A DNA stretch of 64,000 nucleotides from Candidatus Rhodobacter oscarellae (GCF_001078595.1 NZ_LFTY01000002.1:1260151-1324150); one strand, 5' to 3'; shown: positions 1 to 9,364, numbered from the stretch's first letter. Notes: generated by a model from the letters alone, not told the origin. Translations and numbers: made by a program.

Positions 1-6
1 CTAGAT

Positions 7-39
7 GGCCGCCCAAGATATCGTCTCGGGCGGCCTTTT
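7..39 (+). terminator. Intrinsic terminator of a gene left of the window
   Basis: Two perfectly complementary 8-base arms (GGCCGCCC at 7-14 and GGGCGGCC at 28-35) enclose a 13-base loop and are followed by TTTT. This is the normal form of a rho-independent terminator reading rightward, so a plus-strand gene probably ends just left of the window. Confidence 0.7.
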
Positions 40-72
40 CCACAAGATCCGTGGTATCTCGCAGCTTCTGAC

Positions 73-124
73 CTTGGCGCGACGGCCCAAATTCCTTGGA
101 AGGAATTTGGGCCGTCGCGCCAAG
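73..124. repeat. Perfect 52-base palindrome (25-base arms, GG centre)
   Basis: The arms at 73-97 and 100-124 are exact reverse complements around a two-base GG centre. The inner part (CAAATTCCTT and its complement) matches other palindromes in this window near 4.5 kb and 59.5 kb. It lies 8 bases beyond the stop codon of the minus-strand DAHP synthase and faces the plus-strand terminator at 7-39, so a role as a bidirectional 3'-end hairpin is likely. No T-run follows the stem on either strand. Confidence 0.85.
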
Positions 125-132
125 TTCGGCAG

Positions 133-1500
133 TTAGCCCGCCTTCACAGCCCGGGTTTCGCGCAGCCCGATCAGCTCCTCAGCCACCAGGAAGGCCAGTT
201 CTAGGGACTGGCTGGCGTTGAGACGCGGGTCGCAGGCCGTGTGGTAGCGGCTGGAGAGGTCCTCGTCCGTCACCGCGCGCACCCCGCCGGTGCATTCGGT
301 CACGTCCTTGCCGGTCATCTCGAAATGCACGCCGCCGGGGATCGAGCCCTCGGCCCGGTGCACGCCAAAGAACTCCTGCACCTCGCGCAGCACGGACTCG
401 AAGGGGCGCGTCTTGTAGCCGGATGCGGCCTTGATCGTGTTGCCATGCATCGGATCGCAGGACCAGACCACGTTGGCGCCCTCTTCCTGCACGGCCTTGA
501 TCAGGCGCGGCAGGTGCTCGCCCACATTGCCGGCGCCAAAGCGCGCGATCAGGGTCAGGCGGCCCGGCTCGTTCTCTGGGTTCAGCGTCGCCATCAGGGA
601 CTTGAGGTGCCCGGTGGTCATCGAGGGACCGCATTTCAGGCCGATGGGGTTCATCACGCCCTTGCAGAACTCGACATGCGCGCCGTCGGGCTGCCGCGTG
701 CGGTCGCCGATCCAGATCATGTGCCCCGAGCCCGCCAGCCACTTGCCAGAGGTGCTGTCGATCCGCGTCAGCGCTTCCTCATACTCCAGCAGCAGCGCCT
801 CATGCGAGGTGTAGAAGCTGACGGTGGAGTATTCATGCGCCGCCGCAGAGCCAACGCCCGCCGCCTCCATGAAATCAATCGTGTCCTGGATGCGGTTCGC
901 CATGTCGCGGTACTTGCGTGCGTCGTCCTGATCCGTGAAGCCCAGCGTCCATGCATGCACCCGGCGCATGTCCGCAAAGCCCCCCGTTGAGAAAGCGCGC
1001 AACAGGTTCAGCGAGGCCGCCGCCTGGGTGTAGGCCTGCAGCATCCGGTCCGGATCGGGGATCCGCGCATCCGGGGTGAAGTCGAACCCGTTGATGATGT
1101 CGCCGCGGTAGCTGGGCAGCTCCACGCCCTCCACGGTCTCCATCGGGGCCGAGCGCGGCTTGGCCATCTGCCCGGCCACGCGGCCCACTTTCACTACCGG
1201 CAGCTTGGCGCCGAATGTCAGCACCATCGACATCTGCAGGAACACTTTGAACGTGTCGCGCAGCGTGTCCGCGCTGAACTCGCCAAAGCTCTCCGCGCAG
1301 TCGCCGCCCTGCAGAAGAAACGCCTCGCCGCGGGAGACCGCGCCAAGCTTTTCTTTAAGCTGCCGCGCCTCGCCCGCAAAAACGAGCGGCGGATACTGAG
1401 AAAGCTGGGCCTCAACGGCGGTCAGCTTGTCGGCGTCCAGATAGTCGGGCATCTGCACCCGAGGCTTGGACCGCCAGGCAGATTTGTCCCAAATGCTCAT
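133..1500 (-). CDS. Class II 3-deoxy-7-phosphoheptulonate (DAHP) synthase
   Basis: First enzyme of the shikimate pathway: it condenses phosphoenolpyruvate with erythrose 4-phosphate to DAHP in the cytosol. The 455-residue length and segments such as [12 protein letters not shown] near residue 62, [13 protein letters not shown] near 105, GLKCGPSM near 288 and the SCDPMHGNT block near 350 are those of the plant/actinobacterial-type (class II, AroAII) family, not the E. coli AroFGH type. The ATG follows GGAGCAAAGACA. It diverges from the GlxA-type regulator across about 175 bases. Family identity is certain; the gene symbol used varies between genomes, so none is given. Confidence 0.96.
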   Translation of the reverse strand: MSIWDKSAWRSKPRVQMPDYLDADKLTAVEAQLSQYPPLVFAGEARQLKEKLGAVSRGEAFLLQGGDCAESFGEFSADTLRDTFKVFLQMSMVLTFGAKLPVVKVGRVAGQMAKPRSAPMETVEGVELPSYRGDIINGFDFTPDARIPDPDRMLQAYTQAAASLNLLRAFSTGGFADMRRVHAWTLGFTDQDDARKYRDMANRIQDTIDFMEAAGVGSAAAHEYSTVSFYTSHEALLLEYEEALTRIDSTSGKWLAGSGHMIWIGDRTRQPDGAHVEFCKGVMNPIGLKCGPSMTTGHLKSLMATLNPENEPGRLTLIARFGAGNVGEHLPRLIKAVQEEGANVVWSCDPMHGNTIKAASGYKTRPFESVLREVQEFFGVHRAEGSIPGGVHFEMTGKDVTECTGGVRAVTDEDLSSRYHTACDPRLNASQSLELAFLVAEELIGLRETRAVKAG

Positions 1501-1675
1501 TGTCTTTGCTCCAAGATCGCAAGGTTAAGGAGCCTTGTTATAGGCGGGCGGCGCGCGGGCTAAAAGGGGCCAAAACGTGCGTCAACAGAGAATTTCGGTT
1601 TTTTTACCCTTGCGTAACCTTGCGCGTGGTGAACAAAGCTGCTTCCGTCTTTCGATCAATACGCCTGTGAGTCCC

Positions 1676-2680
1676 ATGCAAGCTATGCGCCAAGCATCCA
1701 ACACCAGCACACGCGAGGCCCCGGTCAAGCGCTTTGTGTTTGTTTTGCTGGACGATTTTACCATGCTTTGCTTTGCCAGCGCCGTCGAGAGCCTGCGGAT
1801 TGCAAACCGGATGTCGGGCAAGCCGCTTTATTCGTGGTCGCTGGTTGGCGAGGGCGGCGAGGAGGTGCGGTGCTCGGCGGGCACCGTGTTCCGGGTTGAT
1901 GGCGATCTGGCCGAGGTCGGTCGGGATGACGTGATCCTGGTCTGCGGCGGCATTGACGTGCAGGCCGCCTCGAGCAAGCGGGTGCTGAACTGGCTGCGGC
2001 GCGAGGCGCGGCGCGGGCCGGTGATCGGCGGGCTCTGCACGGCGGGGTTCACCCTGGCCAAGGCCGGGCTTCTGGACGGCAAGCGTGCCACGATCCACTG
2101 GGAGAACCAGGACAGCTTTGCCGAGGAGTTCGAAGAGGTCGAGCTGACGAAATCCGTCTTCGTGATGGACGGCAACCGGATCACCACCGCGGGCGGCACC
2201 GCCTCGATCGACCTGATGCTCAAGATCATCGCCGACGACCATGGCGAGCAGCTTGCAAACCTGGTGGCCGACCAGCTGATCTACACCTCGATCCGCACCG
2301 ACCAGGACACCCAGCGCCTGTCCGTGCCGACCCGCATCGGCGTGCGCCACCCCAAGCTGAGCAAGGTCATCCAGATGATGGAGCAGAATATCGAGGAGCC
2401 CATCAGCCCCTCGGTCCTTGCCAAGGATGTCGGCATGTCGACGCGCCAGTTGGAGCGGCTGTTCCGGCGCTATCTGAACCGCTCGCCAAAGCGTTACTAC
2501 ATGGAGCTAAGGCTGCAGAAGGCGCGCAACCTGCTTCTGCAGACCGATATGAGCGTGATCAACGTGGCCCTGGCCTGCGGTTTCGCCTCGCCGTCGCATT
2601 TCTCGAAATGCTACCGGGCGCATTACGACACGACCCCCTATCGCGAGCGCGGCACCCAGGCCGCCCGGCTGTCGATCTAG
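1676..2680 (+). CDS. GlxA-family transcriptional regulator (PfpI-like domain plus AraC HTH)
   Basis: Predicted cytosolic activator of about 334 residues. The N-terminal half (residues 15-190) is a DJ-1/PfpI-like amidotransferase fold, seen in FVLLDDFTMLCFASAVESLR and GGLCTAGFTLAKAGLLDG. The C-terminal 100 residues form an AraC/XylS double helix-turn-helix ending in NVALACGFASPSHFSKCYR. GbdR, CdhR and ArgR of Pseudomonas, which control betaine, carnitine and arginine catabolism, have this architecture, but the ligand cannot be read from sequence. An in-frame upstream ATG at 1577 exists; 1676 is preferred because the family homology begins soon after it. It ends 2 bases from the convergent gene. 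Confidence 0.9.
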   Translation: MQAMRQASNTSTREAPVKRFVFVLLDDFTMLCFASAVESLRIANRMSGKPLYSWSLVGEGGEEVRCSAGTVFRVDGDLAEVGRDDVILVCGGIDVQAASSKRVLNWLRREARRGPVIGGLCTAGFTLAKAGLLDGKRATIHWENQDSFAEEFEEVELTKSVFVMDGNRITTAGGTASIDLMLKIIADDHGEQLANLVADQLIYTSIRTDQDTQRLSVPTRIGVRHPKLSKVIQMMEQNIEEPISPSVLAKDVGMSTRQLERLFRRYLNRSPKRYYMELRLQKARNLLLQTDMSVINVALACGFASPSHFSKCYRAHYDTTPYRERGTQAARLSI

Positions 2681-2682
2681 CC

Positions 2683-3201
2683 CTACGCCCCTTTTTGGTC
2701 GCGTCCCTTGAAATAATGGCGCGCGCGAATTTCAACGGCGCGCTCAAAAAAATGCCCCCAGATGTTGCCAATCGCCATGGTGATCAGGCCGGAGGCGACG
2801 GCGAACTCAATCGTGCCATTGGCGAACCAGGTGAAACTCGCGTGGCCTATCACCGCAAAAACAAAGACGACCCCAAAGGCGCGCACGCCCCAATAGATAC
2901 CTGAGGCCTCCTTTCGAAACTCCGCAAGCTGTTTCCGCAATTTGCAGCGCCGTTCCTCGTGGCGCTTGGAGTGGAGTTCGCGATACATTTCGATGGATTG
3001 CGATTTCGCTTTGAAGAAATGTCCCCAGGCCAGGCCGGACGCCGCCAGCGGCACCCCAAAGGCCGCCGCGATGCGGTCCATCGCTTCCGAATTCTGCACG
3101 TTGATCGCAAAGAGCACCAACAACCCCACCAGCAGGGATGCCAGCACGATCCCCCACCAAAACACACCGTCCTTCAGGTATGGCAGGTTGATTTCACACA
3201 T
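2683..3201 (-). CDS. Membrane protein of unknown function with a duplicated WGHFF motif
   Basis: 172 residues, not assigned to a family. The start at 3201 (MCEINLPYL) was chosen because the longer reading frame would overlap the divergent exporter gene. There are about four hydrophobic segments in two pairs: residues 13-32 and 42-55, then 104-122 and 132-147. Each second segment runs into the same motif, GLAWGHFF near residue 56 and GNIWGHFF near residue 145, followed by a basic amphipathic stretch. The middle (about 65-100) is strongly charged and may form a coiled coil. The internal repeat suggests an old tandem duplication of a two-helix unit. Confidence 0.7.
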   Translation of the reverse strand: MCEINLPYLKDGVFWWGIVLASLLVGLLVLFAINVQNSEAMDRIAAAFGVPLAASGLAWGHFFKAKSQSIEMYRELHSKRHEERRCKLRKQLAEFRKEASGIYWGVRAFGVVFVFAVIGHASFTWFANGTIEFAVASGLITMAIGNIWGHFFERAVEIRARHYFKGRDQKGA

Positions 3202-3291
3202 GATCTCATCAATATAGCAAAGTCTCACTAGTATAGCAAAGCCGGTCGCTTTCCCCTGGTATATCCCTGCAACCAGTGGGATAGCTCGGCG

Positions 3292-4491
3292 ATGACTGCT
3301 CGCCCTCGCCTTTCGCAAACCGAATTCGTGGCCCTCTGCGCGATGATGTTCGCAACGATCGCCTTCTCTGTGGATTCGATGCTGCCAATGATGGGCGAGA
3401 TCGCGGCCGAGCTGACGCCCAGCGATCCCAATCGGGCGCAGTTGATGATCATCAGCTTCGTGTTCGGGATGGGGATCGGGACGCTCTTTAGCGGCCCCAT
3501 GGCCGACGCGATTGGGCGCAAGCGCACGATCATTGGCGGCGCGGTGATTTATTCGCTGGCCGCCGCCTGGGCCTATTTCGCGCAATCCATCGAGGCGATC
3601 CTGGTGGCGCGGTTCATCCAGGGCCTGGGCTCGGCGGGGCCGCGCATCGCGGCTCTGGCGCTGGTGCGCGACCTTTACTCGGGGCGCGACATGGCGCGGA
3701 TCCTGTCACTGGCGATGATGGTCTTCACCATGGTGCCAGCGGTGGCGCCGCTTATCGGCAGCTTCATCGCGGCGGGGTTCGGCTGGCGTGGGATCTTTGT
3801 GGCCTTCGTGATCTTTGCGGCGATGATGAGCCTCTGGCTTGGCGCGCGGCAACCCGAGACGCTTCGGGTGGAGGACCGCCGCCCGCTGCGCGTCTCGGTG
3901 ATCTGGGGCGGCATAAAAGAGGTCTTTGACCATCGCCGGGTGGTGGTGGTGCTTCTGACGATGTCGCTGTCCTACTACATGATCTTCTTCATAATCTCGA
4001 CGGTGCAGCAGGTGTTCGACGCGACCTTTGACCGCGCGGCGAGCTTCCCGTGGTGGTTCGCGCTGATGTCGGTGATATCGGCCTCCGGGGCATTGCTGAA
4101 CTCGCGGGTGGTGCCGGTGCTGGGGATGCGGCGGGTCACCCTGGCGGCCAACGGCGCGCAGATCGGGTTCTCGGCGGTGATGCTGCTGGTGATCCTAAGC
4201 GGGGTTCTCTCCGAGCTCGCCTATTTCTACGCCTATTGGATTTGGGTTTTGACCGTGTTCATGGTCGGAGGCGGTCTCTCATTGGGCAATCTGAACGCGT
4301 TGGGCGTCGAGCCGCTGGGGCATATGGCGGGGCTGGCGAACTCGATCATCGCCGCGGTGGGCACGGTGATCGCGGGGGTCTTGGCGACGTTGGCGGGGAT
4401 GTTCTTTGACGGCACGCCGTGGGTGCAGGTGCTGACGGTCTGCATGGCGGCCACCGGAGCGGTCCTGTTGATGCGCTCGATCGAGGATTAG
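3292..4491 (+). CDS. Bcr/CflA-family MFS exporter
   Basis: Inner-membrane major facilitator protein of 399 residues with about 12 hydrophobic segments. It begins with the family hallmark EFVALCAMMFATIAFSVDSM and carries motif A-like GPMADAIGRKR after the second helix (residues 63-75), plus RFIQGLGSAGPR around residue 103. Known members export bicyclomycin, sulfonamide or chloramphenicol by proton antiport; the substrate here is unknown. It diverges from the preceding membrane protein. Its 3' end lies a few bases from a palindrome that an IS element has split. Confidence 0.9.
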   Translation: MTARPRLSQTEFVALCAMMFATIAFSVDSMLPMMGEIAAELTPSDPNRAQLMIISFVFGMGIGTLFSGPMADAIGRKRTIIGGAVIYSLAAAWAYFAQSIEAILVARFIQGLGSAGPRIAALALVRDLYSGRDMARILSLAMMVFTMVPAVAPLIGSFIAAGFGWRGIFVAFVIFAAMMSLWLGARQPETLRVEDRRPLRVSVIWGGIKEVFDHRRVVVVLLTMSLSYYMIFFIISTVQQVFDATFDRAASFPWWFALMSVISASGALLNSRVVPVLGMRRVTLAANGAQIGFSAVMLLVILSGVLSELAYFYAYWIWVLTVFMVGGGLSLGNLNALGVEPLGHMAGLANSIIAAVGTVIAGVLATLAGMFFDGTPWVQVLTVCMAATGAVLLMRSIED

Positions 4492-4509
4492 TGCGACAAT
4501 TTCCTTCCA

Positions 4510-5705
4510 AGAGACCTCAGCGAAACTCTTGGGATTCCCGCGCCGGTTAATGATTGCTATCGTGCGGCATGAGACAAAGCTTCACGACCCAGCCCGCCTT
4601 GTTTGCTCCGCAGGAGCTGTTTGATCACCCCGCGATGAGCGCGTTGGACGGGGTCGAGGAGCTGCTCGACTGGTCGCGGATCGAGGCGCTCCTGCCGCGC
4701 GGCTAAGACCGGGCGCGGACCGGCAGGCCGGGCTATCCGGCGCAGACCCTGTTTCGGGCGCTGCTGCTTGGCCTGTGGTACGACCTTTCGGACGTGAAGC
4801 TGGAGGCGCAGCTGGCCCGCGACCTTCTGTTCCGCAAGTTCTGCCGCTTGGAGCTGGACCAGGGCGTGCCGCAGGCGAGCACGTTGGGCCGGTTCCGGGC
4901 GCGGCTGAGGGACCGGCTGGAGGCGGTTGTGGCGGAGGTCGTGGCGCAGCTCGAAGCGGCCCGCGTGGTGCTCGCGGAGGGGCGCGTGGCCATCGTCGAT
5001 GCGACCGTGGTGGAGGCGGCGCGGAGCGGGCTGCGCAAGCGGGATCCAGGCGCGGGCTCGGCCGTGAAGGTCACGGTGAAGGGCCGCAAGCAGGCGGTCT
5101 GGGGCTGGCAGGCCTTTGTCAACTGCGACGAGGACGGGTACATACGGCGGGTCGCGGTGAGCGCCGGCAACCGCGCGGAGGTGGACAGCCTGGAGGCCCT
5201 GGTGGCCGGCGACGAAAGCGCGCTCTATGCCGACGCGGCCTATATCGGGCCGCGCACGCGGGCCCTGCTGGCGCGCAGGGGCATGGCCGACCGGGTGCAG
5301 CGCCGCGGCGCGCGGGGGCATCCGCTTTCCGACGAGAACAAGGCGCGCAATGTCGAGATCGGCGTGACCCGCGGTCGGGTCGAAGCGATCTTCGGCCACT
5401 GGAAGAGGCACTGGGGCCTGCGCAGGACCCGGTTCTTGGGAGAGGCGAAGATGATGACCGTCACGACGCTCGCCGCCATCGGATGGAACCTGCATAAAGG
5501 GGCGCGGTTCAGGAGGCTATACGGCTGACCCTCAGTCGCAACCGCCACAACCCCACCAATCGCCGCCCAACCAAGGTGACGCCCCTCCAAAAAGGGGAGG
5601 CAGCGGACGCAACCCGGCCCAATCATCCCCAAAACACCCATCCGCGGACATCAATCCACACGCAAAAGCAGTCAGAGAAAATCCAACCGTTTCGCTGAGG
5701 TCTCT
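4510..5705 (+). mobile_element. IS5-family insertion sequence with a disrupted transposase
   Basis: About 1.2 kb, bounded by perfect 17-base terminal inverted repeats: AGAGACCTCAGCGAAAC at 4510-4526 and its reverse complement at 5689-5705. A single transposase frame fills the interior. Flanking CCA (or TCCAA) is duplicated, and the insertion point is the centre of a palindrome. An in-frame stop in the transposase makes autonomous movement unlikely, but the intact ends could still be moved by a related transposase. Confidence 0.92.
4569..5528 (+). pseudogene. IS5-type DDE transposase, interrupted by an in-frame TAA
   Basis: The frame from ATG 4569 would encode about 319 residues but has TAA at 4704-4706 (codon 46). 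Both sides are in the same frame and both match the family: an N-terminal DUF772-like region (TLFRALLLGLWYDLSDVKLE), then a DDE core with Asp in VAIVDATVVEA, Asp in LYADAAYIG and Glu in GRVEAIFGHWKRHWGLRR. A GTG at 4794 opens the downstream fragment, but that product would lack the N-terminal DNA-binding part. A single substitution of a sense codon explains the stop. It is most likely inactive. Confidence 0.88.
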
Positions 5706-5718
5706 CCAAGGAAATTGC

Positions 5719-5740
5719 AAAACTCTGAAGTCAGAGTTTT
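5719..5740. terminator. Palindromic hairpin at the 3' end of mfd
   Basis: AAAACTCTGA (5719-5728) and TCAGAGTTTT (5731-5740) are exact complements around AG. The hairpin starts 22 bases beyond the mfd stop codon on the minus strand. It ends in a T-rich arm, so it could work as an intrinsic terminator in which the 3' arm supplies the U-run. It has the same 10-2-10 form as the neighbouring split palindrome. Confidence 0.65.
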
Positions 5741-5761
5741 CCCCCACCCAGAACCAACCGG

Positions 5762-8700
5762 TCAGGCCGATTTCGCGTGCTTCGCCAGGTCCTGCGCGAT
5801 GGCAAAAGCGCCCTTGATCTTATCAGAGGTCTTCTTCCAGTCGCGCCGCACCACGATCTTATTCTCGCGCACCTTGGCCAGCCCGTCCTGCGCGTTGATG
5901 AACTCCACCAGTCCCGCCGGGTTGGCGAACTTGTCGTTGTGGAACTGGATCGTGGCGCCCCGCGGGCCGCCGTCGAGCTTGGCGATGCCGGCCTGTTTGC
6001 ACTTGTCCTTGATGCGCACGATCAGCAGCAGCATGTTGACCTCTTTGGGCAGCTTGCCGAAGCGGTCGATCAGCTCGGCGGCGAAACCCTCTAGCTCGAC
6101 CTTGGTCTTCAGGTCGCTGAGGCGCCGGTAGAGCCCCAGACGCACATCAAGATCGGGCACGTAATCCTCTGGAATTAATACAGGAACGCCCAGGTTGATC
6201 TGCGGCGCCCATTGCGTGTCCGTATCGGTCAGCCCCTCCATCTCGCCGGACCGGATCTTGGCAATCGCCTCCTCCAGCATGGACTGATATAGCTCATAGC
6301 CGACCTCTTGGATATTGCCCGACTGCTCCTCGCCCAGAAGGTTGCCCGCGCCGCGGATGTCCAGGTCCTGGCTGGCCAGGGTGAACCCCGCGCCCAGGCT
6401 GTCGAGCGAGCCCAGCACCCGCAGCCGCTTCTCGGCGGTCGTGGTCAGGCGCGTGCGCGGCTTGGTCGTCAGATAGGCGTAGGCGCGCGTCTTCGAACGC
6501 CCCACCCGCCCCCGGATCTGATAGAGCTGCGCCAGCCCGAACATATCCGCGCGGTGCACCACCATCGTGTTCGCCGTGGGGATGTCCAGCCCGCTTTCCA
6601 CAATCGTGGTCGCCAGCAGCACGTCATATTTGCCGTCATAGAAGGCGTTCATCCGGTCATCGAGCTGCCCCGCCGCCATCTGCCCATGCGCCACCACATA
6701 GGTCAGCTCGGGCAATTGCGTCTTAAGGAACTCCTCGATCTCCGGCAGATCCGAGAGGCGCGGCACCACATAAAAGGACTGCCCGCCGCGGTAATGCTCG
6801 CGCAGCAGCGCCTCGCGGATGGTCACCGCGTCGAACTCCGAGACATAGGTGCGGATCGCCAGCCGGTCCACCGGCGGGGTGCCGATGATCGACAGGTCCC
6901 GCACGCCGGTCAGGCTCAGCTGCAGCGTGCGCGGGATCGGCGTGGCGGTCAGGGTCAGCACGTGGATGTCGCTGCGCAGCTCCTTCAGGCGTTCCTTATG
7001 GGTGACGCCGAATTTCTGCTCCTCGTCAATGACCAGCAGGCCCAGATCCTTGAACCGCACGTTCTTGGCCAGCAAGGCATGGGTGCCGATAACGATATCC
7101 GCCGTGCCGCGCGAGGCGGCGTTGCGGGTCTCCTCGGCCTCTTTGGTGGACACGAAGCGCGACAACTGGCGCACCTCGATGGGAAAGCCGCGGAAGCGCT
7201 CGGCAAAGCTCTTATAGTGCTGCCGCGCCAGCAGCGTGGTGGGGGCGATCACGGCCACCTGCTTGCCGCTGAGCGCCGCCACGAAGGCCGCGCGCATCGC
7301 GACCTCCGTCTTGCCGAAACCCACATCGCCGCAGATCAGCCGGTCCATCGGCATGCCGCCGGACAGGTCCTCGATTGTCTCCGAGATCGCGCGCAGCTGG
7401 TCGTCGGTCTCTTGATAGGGGAAGCGCGCGGCGAAGGCGTCCCACATGCCGGTGGGCGGCTCCATGATCGGCGCGCGACGCAGCTGACGCTCGGCGGCCA
7501 CCCGGATCAGCCGGTCGGCCATCTCGCGGATGCGCTCCTTAAGCTTGGCCTTCTTGGCCTGCCATGCACCGCCGCCAAGCCGGTCGAGCAAGCCTTCTTC
7601 GTGGCCATACCGGCTGAGCAGCTCGATGTTTTCCACCGGCAGGAACAGCCGGTCGCCACCGCCATATTCCAGCGCGATGCACTCATGCGGAGCACCCAGC
7701 GCCTCGATCACCTCCAGCCCGTTATACTTGCCGACCCCGTGGTCGACATGCACGATCAGGTCACCGGGGCTGAGGCTCTGCGTCTCGGTCAGGAAGTTCT
7801 CGGCCCGGCGCTTCTTCTTGGGTGCGCGGATCAGGCGGTCGCCCAGGATGTCCTGCTCGGCGATCACGGTCAGCTCGGGGGTCTCGAACCCCGCCTCGAT
7901 GGGCCAGATGGCCAGGGCGATCTCGTGCTTGCCAAGGTCGGCGTGGCGGCGCACCGTGGCCGCGCCCTGGATGTCGTGATCCTCCAGCAGGTGGCCCAAC
8001 CGCTCGGCGGCGCCCTCGGAATAGGCGGCCAGCACCACGGCGCCCTCTTGCGCGCGCTCCTGAACATGATCGGCGACTGCACCGAAAAGGCTGATGTTTT
8101 CCTGTTGCCGCTCGGGCGAGAAGTTGCGCCCGATGCGCCCGCCCGCGTCGATCACGCCAGGCCCCGAGGCCTGGGCCAGCGGATGAAACTGCAAGGATCG
8201 CCGCCCGTCCAGAGCGCCCTCCCAGGCCGCATCGTCGAGATAAAGCAGATCGGGCGGACAGGGCTTGTATACCGTGTCCAGGCGGTTCTTCTGGGTCAGC
8301 GCGTGCTGGCGCGTCTCATATTGGTCGGTGATGCCGTCCCAGCGGCTGAGCCGCGCCGGCGTCATCTGGTCGTCCAGGCATACCGACGCGCCGGGCAGGT
8401 AGTCAAAGAGCGTTTCCAGCTCTTCATGGAAGAAAGGCAGCCAATGCTCGACACCCGCGTGCTTGCGGCCCGCGCTAACCGCCTCGTAAAGCGGGTCATC
8501 CGTGCCCGCCGCCCCGAACTCGATGCGGTAGTTCTGCCGAAAGCGCCGGATCGCGGCCTCGTCCAGGATCACCTCGCTGACCGGGGCAAGCTCGACCAGC
8601 TCAAGCTGCTCGGTGGTGCGCTGGCTGACCGGGTCAAAACGCCGCGCGCCGTCCAGCACGTCGCCGAAGAGATCCAGGCGCACCGGCCCGCCCTCGCCCG

Positions 8701-9199
8701 GCGGGTAGATGTCGATAATGCCGCCGCGGACCGCGTAGTCGCCGGGCTCCATCACCGTGGGCGCCTGGGTAAAGCCCATGCGGGTCAGGAAACCGCGCAG
8801 GCCCTTCTCGTCGATCCGGTGGTCGACCCGGGCCACAAAGGCCGCCTCACGCAGCAGCGTGCGGGCCGGGACGCGCTGGGTGGCGGCATTCAGCGTGGTC
8901 AGAACGATGAACGGCCCGTCCAGCCCCGCGGCCAGAGTCGCCAGAGTGGCCATGCGGGCCGCCGAGATGTCCGCGTTGGGCGAGATCCGGTCATAGGGCA
9001 GGCAATCCCAGCCCGGGAAGACCAAGACCGGCACGTCCGGGGCGAAGAACGCAAGCGCGGCCTGCATCGCGGCCAGGCGCTTGTCGTCGCGCGCCACATG
9101 CACCACCGCGCCGCCAGTGCTCGACACCTCGCGCAGCACCAGCTGGGCGTCGAAACCCTCGGGCGCGCCGCCGACGGAGATATGGGTTTGGCTTGGCAT
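5762..9199 (-). CDS. mfd: Transcription-repair coupling factor Mfd
   Basis: Large DNA translocase, about 1145 residues, that displaces RNA polymerase stalled at lesions and recruits UvrA. Visible in order: UvrB-like N-terminal domains (FPGWDCLPYDRISPN near residue 80), the RNA-polymerase-interacting region (PGDLIVHVDHGVGKYNGLE near 490), a RecG-like helicase core with Walker A GDVGFGKTEVA, DEEQKFGV and the QIRGRVGRS motif VI, and the C-terminal TRCF domain. ATG 9199 is preferred to the upstream in-frame GTG at 9211, since AGGTGA lies 8 bases before it. It converges on the exporter across the IS element. Confidence 0.97.
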   Translation of the reverse strand: MPSQTHISVGGAPEGFDAQLVLREVSSTGGAVVHVARDDKRLAAMQAALAFFAPDVPVLVFPGWDCLPYDRISPNADISAARMATLATLAAGLDGPFIVLTTLNAATQRVPARTLLREAAFVARVDHRIDEKGLRGFLTRMGFTQAPTVMEPGDYAVRGGIIDIYPPGEGGPVRLDLFGDVLDGARRFDPVSQRTTEQLELVELAPVSEVILDEAAIRRFRQNYRIEFGAAGTDDPLYEAVSAGRKHAGVEHWLPFFHEELETLFDYLPGASVCLDDQMTPARLSRWDGITDQYETRQHALTQKNRLDTVYKPCPPDLLYLDDAAWEGALDGRRSLQFHPLAQASGPGVIDAGGRIGRNFSPERQQENISLFGAVADHVQERAQEGAVVLAAYSEGAAERLGHLLEDHDIQGAATVRRHADLGKHEIALAIWPIEAGFETPELTVIAEQDILGDRLIRAPKKKRRAENFLTETQSLSPGDLIVHVDHGVGKYNGLEVIEALGAPHECIALEYGGGDRLFLPVENIELLSRYGHEEGLLDRLGGGAWQAKKAKLKERIREMADRLIRVAAERQLRRAPIMEPPTGMWDAFAARFPYQETDDQLRAISETIEDLSGGMPMDRLICGDVGFGKTEVAMRAAFVAALSGKQVAVIAPTTLLARQHYKSFAERFRGFPIEVRQLSRFVSTKEAEETRNAASRGTADIVIGTHALLAKNVRFKDLGLLVIDEEQKFGVTHKERLKELRSDIHVLTLTATPIPRTLQLSLTGVRDLSIIGTPPVDRLAIRTYVSEFDAVTIREALLREHYRGGQSFYVVPRLSDLPEIEEFLKTQLPELTYVVAHGQMAAGQLDDRMNAFYDGKYDVLLATTIVESGLDIPTANTMVVHRADMFGLAQLYQIRGRVGRSKTRAYAYLTTKPRTRLTTTAEKRLRVLGSLDSLGAGFTLASQDLDIRGAGNLLGEEQSGNIQEVGYELYQSMLEEAIAKIRSGEMEGLTDTDTQWAPQINLGVPVLIPEDYVPDLDVRLGLYRRLSDLKTKVELEGFAAELIDRFGKLPKEVNMLLLIVRIKDKCKQAGIAKLDGGPRGATIQFHNDKFANPAGLVEFINAQDGLAKVRENKIVVRRDWKKTSDKIKGAFAIAQDLAKHAKSA

Positions 9200-9322
9200 G
9201 GCGCGCTTCACCTACAGCGGTTTGGGGCGGTGTCAACTCTGCGCGGTGCATCGCCGCGCGGGCTGCGCTGATTACGCGCGGCGGATGTTCATGAGATGTT
9301 AGAGCGACTCAGGCAGAATCAA

Positions 9323-9364
9323 AGGGTGGTGGTGGGGAACCGTGCCCAAGGCGCCGCCCACCCT
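9323..9364. repeat. Dispersed GGGTGG-type inverted repeat, copy 1
   Basis: AGGGTGG (9323-9329) and CCACCCT (9358-9364) close an imperfect hairpin with inner sequence GGTGGGGAACC. A close relative with the same GGGTGGTGGT and GGGGAACC segments occurs at 56114-56158. It lies between the 5' end of mfd and the 3' end of the next minus-strand gene. The rest of this 240-base gap shows no gene. Confidence 0.6.

Larger units (their letters stand above)
4497..5717. repeat. 22-base palindrome split by the IS insertion
   Basis: The left flank of the IS is CAATTTCCTT then CCA (4497-4509). The right flank is CCA then AGGAAATTG (5706-5717). Removing the element and one copy of the duplicated CCA restores two exact 10-base arms around a CC centre. 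It sits between the converging exporter and mfd genes, so the intact form was probably their shared 3'-end hairpin. The duplication can be read as 3 bases (CCA) or 5 bases (TCCAA), because the element's outermost A/T can be assigned to either side. Confidence 0.75.

Noticed and set aside
4557-5495. 312-codon minus-strand frame across the IS
   Set aside because: Antisense to the transposase; an open antisense frame is common in GC-rich IS genes and has no family features.
6308-9271. 987-codon plus-strand frame antisense to mfd
   Set aside because: Low-complexity Arg/Gly/His-rich translation with no family match; it mirrors the codon bias of mfd, whose identity is certain.
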